Shown: positions 7,722-10,188 of the stretch, one piece after another
How the letters are laid out: each line of letters begins with the position of its first letter
How positions within the stretch are numbered: position 1 is the first letter of the stretch
NCBI GenBank assembly: GCA_019454915.1
Contig: JACFNM010000011.1
Location: 15,927-26,114, forward strand
Source of the DNA: Chitinophagaceae bacterium
GTDB taxonomy: Bacteria; Bacteroidota; Bacteroidia; Chitinophagales; Chitinophagaceae
DNA length: 10,188 nucleotides
Direction: 5' to 3'
The notes under the pieces: model-generated
What the model saw: the letters and a program-made list of their open reading frames with translations, nothing else
Told to the model about the DNA's origin: nothing
Database searches by the model: none
Program-made: the position numbers and the translations under genes

Positions 7722-8406
7722 GACTAAGATATTGTATGTGGAAGATGAAACCTTTCTGGCAAAAATTGTAAAGGAAACGCTTGAAAGCCGGGATTATGAA
7801 GTATTGCATGAGGTGGATGGGAGTGCCGTAATGAATAGATTTCGTCAATTTGAACCCGACATATGTATTCTGGATATTATGCTGCCTAATAAAGACGGGT
7901 TTACGATAGCGGAAGAAATCAGGGAGGTAAACAAATCGGTGCCCATCATTTTCTTAACGGCGAAAACCCAGACGGTTGATTTGGTAAAAGGGTTTCATAA
8001 GGGCGCCAATGACTATATCCGGAAGCCTTTTAGTATGGAAGAACTGATAGTGCGCATAGAGAATGCATTAAAAATTCGTAACCCTGAAGTTTCCGGCGAA
8101 GAACAGAAAAATGACATCATCCTCGGGTCTTATACATTTAATGCCTATCGGCAAACCCTTGTCCATCAGGACGAAGAGAAGAAATTATCTTTCCGGGAAA
8201 GCGAATTGCTCCGGATGCTTTATGAAAATCGGGACAGCATAATAGACAGGAAGGACATTTTAAATGTATTATGGGGGAGTGATTCTTTTTTTAATTCGCG
8301 GACGTTGGATGTATATATCACCAAACTCAGAGGATATCTTAAAAGCGACCCCTCGCTGGAAATAATCACCGTAAAAGGAATAGGATACAGATTTGTCATC
8401 GGATAA
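7714..8406 (+). CDS. OmpR/PhoB-family response regulator
   Basis: DNA-binding response regulator of 230 residues, cytosolic, the expected partner of the kinase whose gene it overlaps by 8 nt. The receiver domain (about 4-120) has the acidic pair E10/D11, phosphoacceptor D54 in ILDIMLP, T82 in FLTAK and K104 in RKPF, so all switch residues are intact. The winged-helix effector domain (about 135-228) carries LSFRESELLRML, the recognition-helix region SRTLDVYITKLRGYL and the wing motif TVKGIGYRF, typical of OmpR/PhoB proteins. Phosphorylation should promote dimerisation and binding to direct-repeat DNA. Its targets are unknown; the GTTAAT repeat before the kinase gene is a candidate. The start ATGAATAAG is set by the overlap with the kinase stop. 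Confidence 0.96.
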   Translation: MNKTKILYVEDETFLAKIVKETLESRDYEVLHEVDGSAVMNRFRQFEPDICILDIMLPNKDGFTIAEEIREVNKSVPIIFLTAKTQTVDLVKGFHKGANDYIRKPFSMEELIVRIENALKIRNPEVSGEEQKNDIILGSYTFNAYRQTLVHQDEEKKLSFRESELLRMLYENRDSIIDRKDILNVLWGSDSFFNSRTLDVYITKLRGYLKSDPSLEIITVKGIGYRFVIG

Positions 8407-8464
8407 GCGAAATACTGCCGGGGCTGTATCTTAGAGCGGTCATCGGACAGCTAACAAAAGAATA

Positions 8465-8489
8465 GCCTGGTCTCCGTAGCAGACCAGGC
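8465..8489. terminator. Strong hairpin between convergent genes, likely (bidirectional) terminator
   Basis: GCCTGGTCT (8465-8473) and AGACCAGGC (8481-8489) form a perfect 9-bp GC-rich stem with a 7-nt loop. It lies 58 nt after the regulator stop and 27 nt beyond the 3' end of the minus-strand transpeptidase gene. Read on the minus strand the stem is followed by TATTCTTTTGTT, a U-rich tail fitting an intrinsic terminator for the transpeptidase. On the plus strand the tail is not U-rich, so termination in that direction would be weaker. Confidence 0.75.
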
Positions 8490-8516
8490 GTCAACCTTAA
8501 CCATTCTTATATTTAC

Positions 8517-9293
8517 CTAACCGTTTAAGACTGTGGAATGAGTTAAATACTTTTTGTCGGGGGAATAAATAAACAAACAGGTTCCTTCTTTAATCGCGTC
8601 AATGATTTCCTGGTGATTTTCCATGGGAATTGCCGGACAACCAAAACTCCTGCCTAAGATACCGTTTTGCTGTAAAAAATTGTCGTTAGCATAGCTCGCG
8701 CCATGTATCACAATGTGACGGGCTAAAGCTCTGTCATTAAAATTTCGTTCAACTCCTTTTAACCGGAGAGAATAGCCGTTTTCTCCACGGTAGGTATTCT
8801 GCGTAATATAAAAACCGAGACTGCTCTTGTGGGAAGCGGCAACATTTGAAAATGACCGGGCGTATTCCATTCCTGAATTCCTGCCATGCGCCACCAGACT
8901 GTTGAATAGTAATTCGGCATTTTTTAAATCAATGACGAACATTCTTTTTTCCTTCGACGATTTAGAAAAATCAACAATCGTTAATATGCTATCCCTGTTT
9001 AATTTTCCTCCCGATGCTAACTTGCTGAATCCTTTCATCGCCACTTCTAACACATTTCTTTCCAGCCCCAACTCCTCCAGGTCGTTGGTTTCGTATAGCT
9101 TGTTTATGATGGAAGTCTGGGTTTTAACCGTTAAATCGGCGGGTAAAAAATAGATAGCGGAAGGAAGAACCGGCGCTGTGAGATTGCCCTTCAGAATCGC
9201 TGAAAGCATTAGGGGAATGATCAAAACAAGGCATAGCCTTAGTATCTTAGGTACGGAATTGGATTTCATTTGCTGATAATTTCTAAGCCTCAT
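8517..9293 (-). CDS. Murein L,D-transpeptidase catalytic-domain protein (YkuD_2-like)
   Basis: Predicted peptidoglycan-modifying enzyme of 258 residues. L,D-transpeptidases use an active-site Cys to make 3-3 cross-links or attach proteins to peptidoglycan in the periplasm. A hydrophobic segment (about 18-34, CLVLIIPLMLSAIL) follows basic residues and acts as a signal peptide or anchor; no lipobox is seen. The catalytic part includes LLFNSLVAHGRNSG, LGFYITQNTY, IVIHGASYA with H197, and GRSFGCPAIP with catalytic C219. This SxGCPA form belongs to the YkuD_2 branch rather than the classical SHGC(I/V)R. The start is uncertain: ATG at 9293 (used here) or the ninth codon, ATG at 9269, which gives a more compact signal sequence beginning MKSNSVPKIL. 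It is transcribed convergently to the regulator and divergently from the gene at the right edge. Confidence 0.9.
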   Translation of the reverse strand: MRLRNYQQMKSNSVPKILRLCLVLIIPLMLSAILKGNLTAPVLPSAIYFLPADLTVKTQTSIINKLYETNDLEELGLERNVLEVAMKGFSKLASGGKLNRDSILTIVDFSKSSKEKRMFVIDLKNAELLFNSLVAHGRNSGMEYARSFSNVAASHKSSLGFYITQNTYRGENGYSLRLKGVERNFNDRALARHIVIHGASYANDNFLQQNGILGRSFGCPAIPMENHQEIIDAIKEGTCLFIYSPDKKYLTHSTVLNG

Positions 9294-9657
9294 ATTTAAA
9301 CGGTCATTAGCTTTGCGATATTGTTTACAGAAATGCTGTGTTATCTTTCTGAATCCGGGCTTATGGATTGATTATATAATTTAGAATCAACGATAAAAGT
9401 GCTGTCAGGGGGCTGCAAAGCTACCACCAGACGTTGAACGTTTTAATTTGTTTTGATATACATTAACAAATCCGGCGTGAATAGGATGGCTTAATTCTAA
9501 AAATATTGGAAAGAATGTAGTGGGTTCCTTCAAAGATAATACAGTTTTTTGCAAACAATAAACGAATCCGGATTTTTTGGAACCGGTTCATTCGATGGGA
9601 TTCCGATAATTCCACTAAATTGGACTCTTGCTAAAAAATTAAACAACCTTAAACGGA
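9294..9657. other. Divergent intergenic region between the L,D-transpeptidase and LTA-synthase-like genes
   Basis: Spacer of 364-373 bp with no credible coding sequence. It should hold promoters for both flanking genes. On the minus strand a good TATCTTTG box is listed separately, and another TAGCTTTG (9423-9416) has no -33 partner. TAGCTTTGC (9308-9316) recurs inverted as GCAAAGCTA (9415-9423). A perfect 10-bp palindrome, GAACCGGTTC, sits at 9580-9589. For the plus-strand gene I find no convincing promoter; TAAATTGG near 9617 is a partial match. No RNA gene is recognised. Confidence 0.55.
9531..9538 (-). promoter_or_regulatory. Candidate -7 element on the minus strand, upstream of the transpeptidase gene
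   Basis: Read on the minus strand this is TATCTTTG, a perfect and typical TAnnTTTG match. ATTG lies 17 nt upstream on that strand as an approximate -33 element, and a TTTG lies 13 nt upstream. If it drives the L,D-transpeptidase gene, the leader would be about 230 nt, unusually long. It could instead start a separate small transcript. Chance occurrence cannot be excluded. Confidence 0.33.
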
Positions 9658-10188
9658 ATGCGTTTTATGCCACAGAAATGGTCGTTCGTCCACAGCCTGT
9701 TTAAAAACAGGTTTGCCTTGTTCTTTGCTGTCGTCGCTGTGTATATGGCCCTGTCGTGGCTGCTGCGGATGGTATTGTTATTCTGGTCCGTGAAAGATTT
9801 GCAGTTTAATACACTGTCTGTTATACGAACTTTTTTTAATGGGTTTGTATTTGATCTTTCGGTGAGCCTGTTTTTCCTGTTTATCTACGGCATCTATCTC
9901 CTTATCTTTCCAAAACGATGGATTGGCTCCGTAGCGGATAAAGGGATAACCTATGTTTATCTCGCTATTATACTCTTTATCATGTTCTTCAGTCTGATGG
10001 CTGAAATACCTTTCTGGGATGAGTTTGGCGTCAGATTTAACTTCATTGCCGTTGATTATCTTATTTACACCTATGAAGTGGTCACAAATATCCATCAATC
10101 CTATCCGCTGCCCTTAATCATTGGTACGTTGCTGGCACTGGAAGCGCTTACCTTTTTGTTTTTCAAAAGGACTGGTGTTTTTCGGTAC
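9658..10188 (+). CDS. LTA synthase-like / phosphoglycerol transferase-family membrane protein, N-terminal part (cut by window end)
   Basis: The reading frame is open from ATG 9658 (or ATG 9667, three codons later) to the last base, giving 174-177 residues with no stop. The protein is very hydrophobic. Counted from Met 9667, membrane segments are at about 16-38, 62-81, 94-113 and 149-167. Between the third and fourth lies FWDEFGVRFNFIAVDYLIY (117-135), a pattern I associate with Bacteroidota proteins named LTA synthase family or sulfatase-like phosphoglycerol transferases. Such proteins have N-terminal membrane helices followed by an extracytoplasmic alkaline-phosphatase-fold domain that transfers polar groups onto lipids or glycans. 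That domain, with its nucleophilic Thr and metal ligands, would lie beyond the window, so activity cannot be judged. No Shine-Dalgarno precedes either start. The family call rests on the membrane region alone. Confidence 0.78.
   Translation, partial: MRFMPQKWSFVHSLFKNRFALFFAVVAVYMALSWLLRMVLLFWSVKDLQFNTLSVIRTFFNGFVFDLSVSLFFLFIYGIYLLIFPKRWIGSVADKGITYVYLAIILFIMFFSLMAEIPFWDEFGVRFNFIAVDYLIYTYEVVTNIHQSYPLPLIIGTLLALEALTFLFFKRTGVFRY

Noticed and set aside
8827..9153. Plus-strand open frame of 108 codons opposite the L,D-transpeptidase gene
   Set aside because: The minus-strand frame has catalytic His/Cys motifs and a signal segment; the plus-strand frame is a shadow.
9308..9315. Plus-strand TAGCTTTG, a perfect -7 match, just upstream of the transpeptidase start
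   Set aside because: It points away from the transpeptidase and lies about 345 nt before the next plus-strand gene, with no -33 partner noted; probably chance.
9778..10098. Minus-strand open frame of 106 codons at the right edge
   Set aside because: It is antisense to the clear membrane-protein frame on the plus strand; its composition (basic and polar, no motif) looks like a shadow of hydrophobic codons.
1..10188. CRISPR array, insertion sequence, prophage, toxin-antitoxin or defence system
   Set aside because: No spaced direct-repeat array, transposase, integrase, terminal inverted repeats or tRNA attachment site is visible. The SNF2 gene has no methylase, nuclease or other defence-like neighbour inside the window.

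Overview
The window reads as chromosomal DNA of a Bacteroidota bacterium, most likely in or near the Chitinophagaceae. The evidence is moderate GC content, start codons without Shine-Dalgarno sequences, promoter-like motifs of the Bacteroidota type (TTTG / TAnnTTTG) rather than E. coli -35/-10 boxes, and protein types typical of that phylum: a SWIM-containing SNF2 helicase, a YkuD_2-type L,D-transpeptidase and a Bacteroidota-style LTA-synthase-family membrane protein. The placement is inferred from gene content, not from a marker gene.

Layout. Positions 1-2000 (+ strand) carry metabolic genes: the 3' two thirds of gcvT (glycine cleavage T-protein), a small SRPBCC-fold protein 28 nt downstream, and comB (2-phosphosulfolactate phosphatase family). 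Positions 2159-5932 are one very large gene for a 1257-residue SNF2-type ATPase with an N-terminal SWIM zinc-binding motif and a second, identically spaced CxCx7CxH motif about 110 residues later. A 364-bp gap follows. It holds a weak hairpin and, close to the next gene, two GTTAAT hexamers with a 10-bp period and a TATTTTTG box almost touching the start codon. Positions 6297-8406 encode a two-component system: a membrane histidine kinase without a HAMP domain, and an OmpR/PhoB-type response regulator overlapping it by 8 nt.

A strong 9-bp hairpin separates the regulator from a convergent minus-strand gene for a YkuD_2-type murein L,D-transpeptidase (8517-9293). A 364-373-bp divergent spacer leads to the right edge, where a plus-strand gene begins. 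Its first 174-177 residues form four membrane segments and a signature of the LTA-synthase / phosphoglycerol-transferase-like family. The gene is cut by the window end.

How the genes relate. The kinase and regulator clearly form one operon. gcvT and the SRPBCC gene could be cotranscribed. The right third is envelope-themed (sensor kinase, peptidoglycan cross-linking enzyme, membrane transferase), but separate orientations and a terminator argue against a single operon. I see no mobile element, CRISPR array, tRNA or rRNA, and no clear evidence of an undescribed multi-gene system. The points most worth checking are the tandem SWIM-like motifs, the 10-bp-period repeat before the two-component operon with its nearly leaderless promoter, and the isolated comB.
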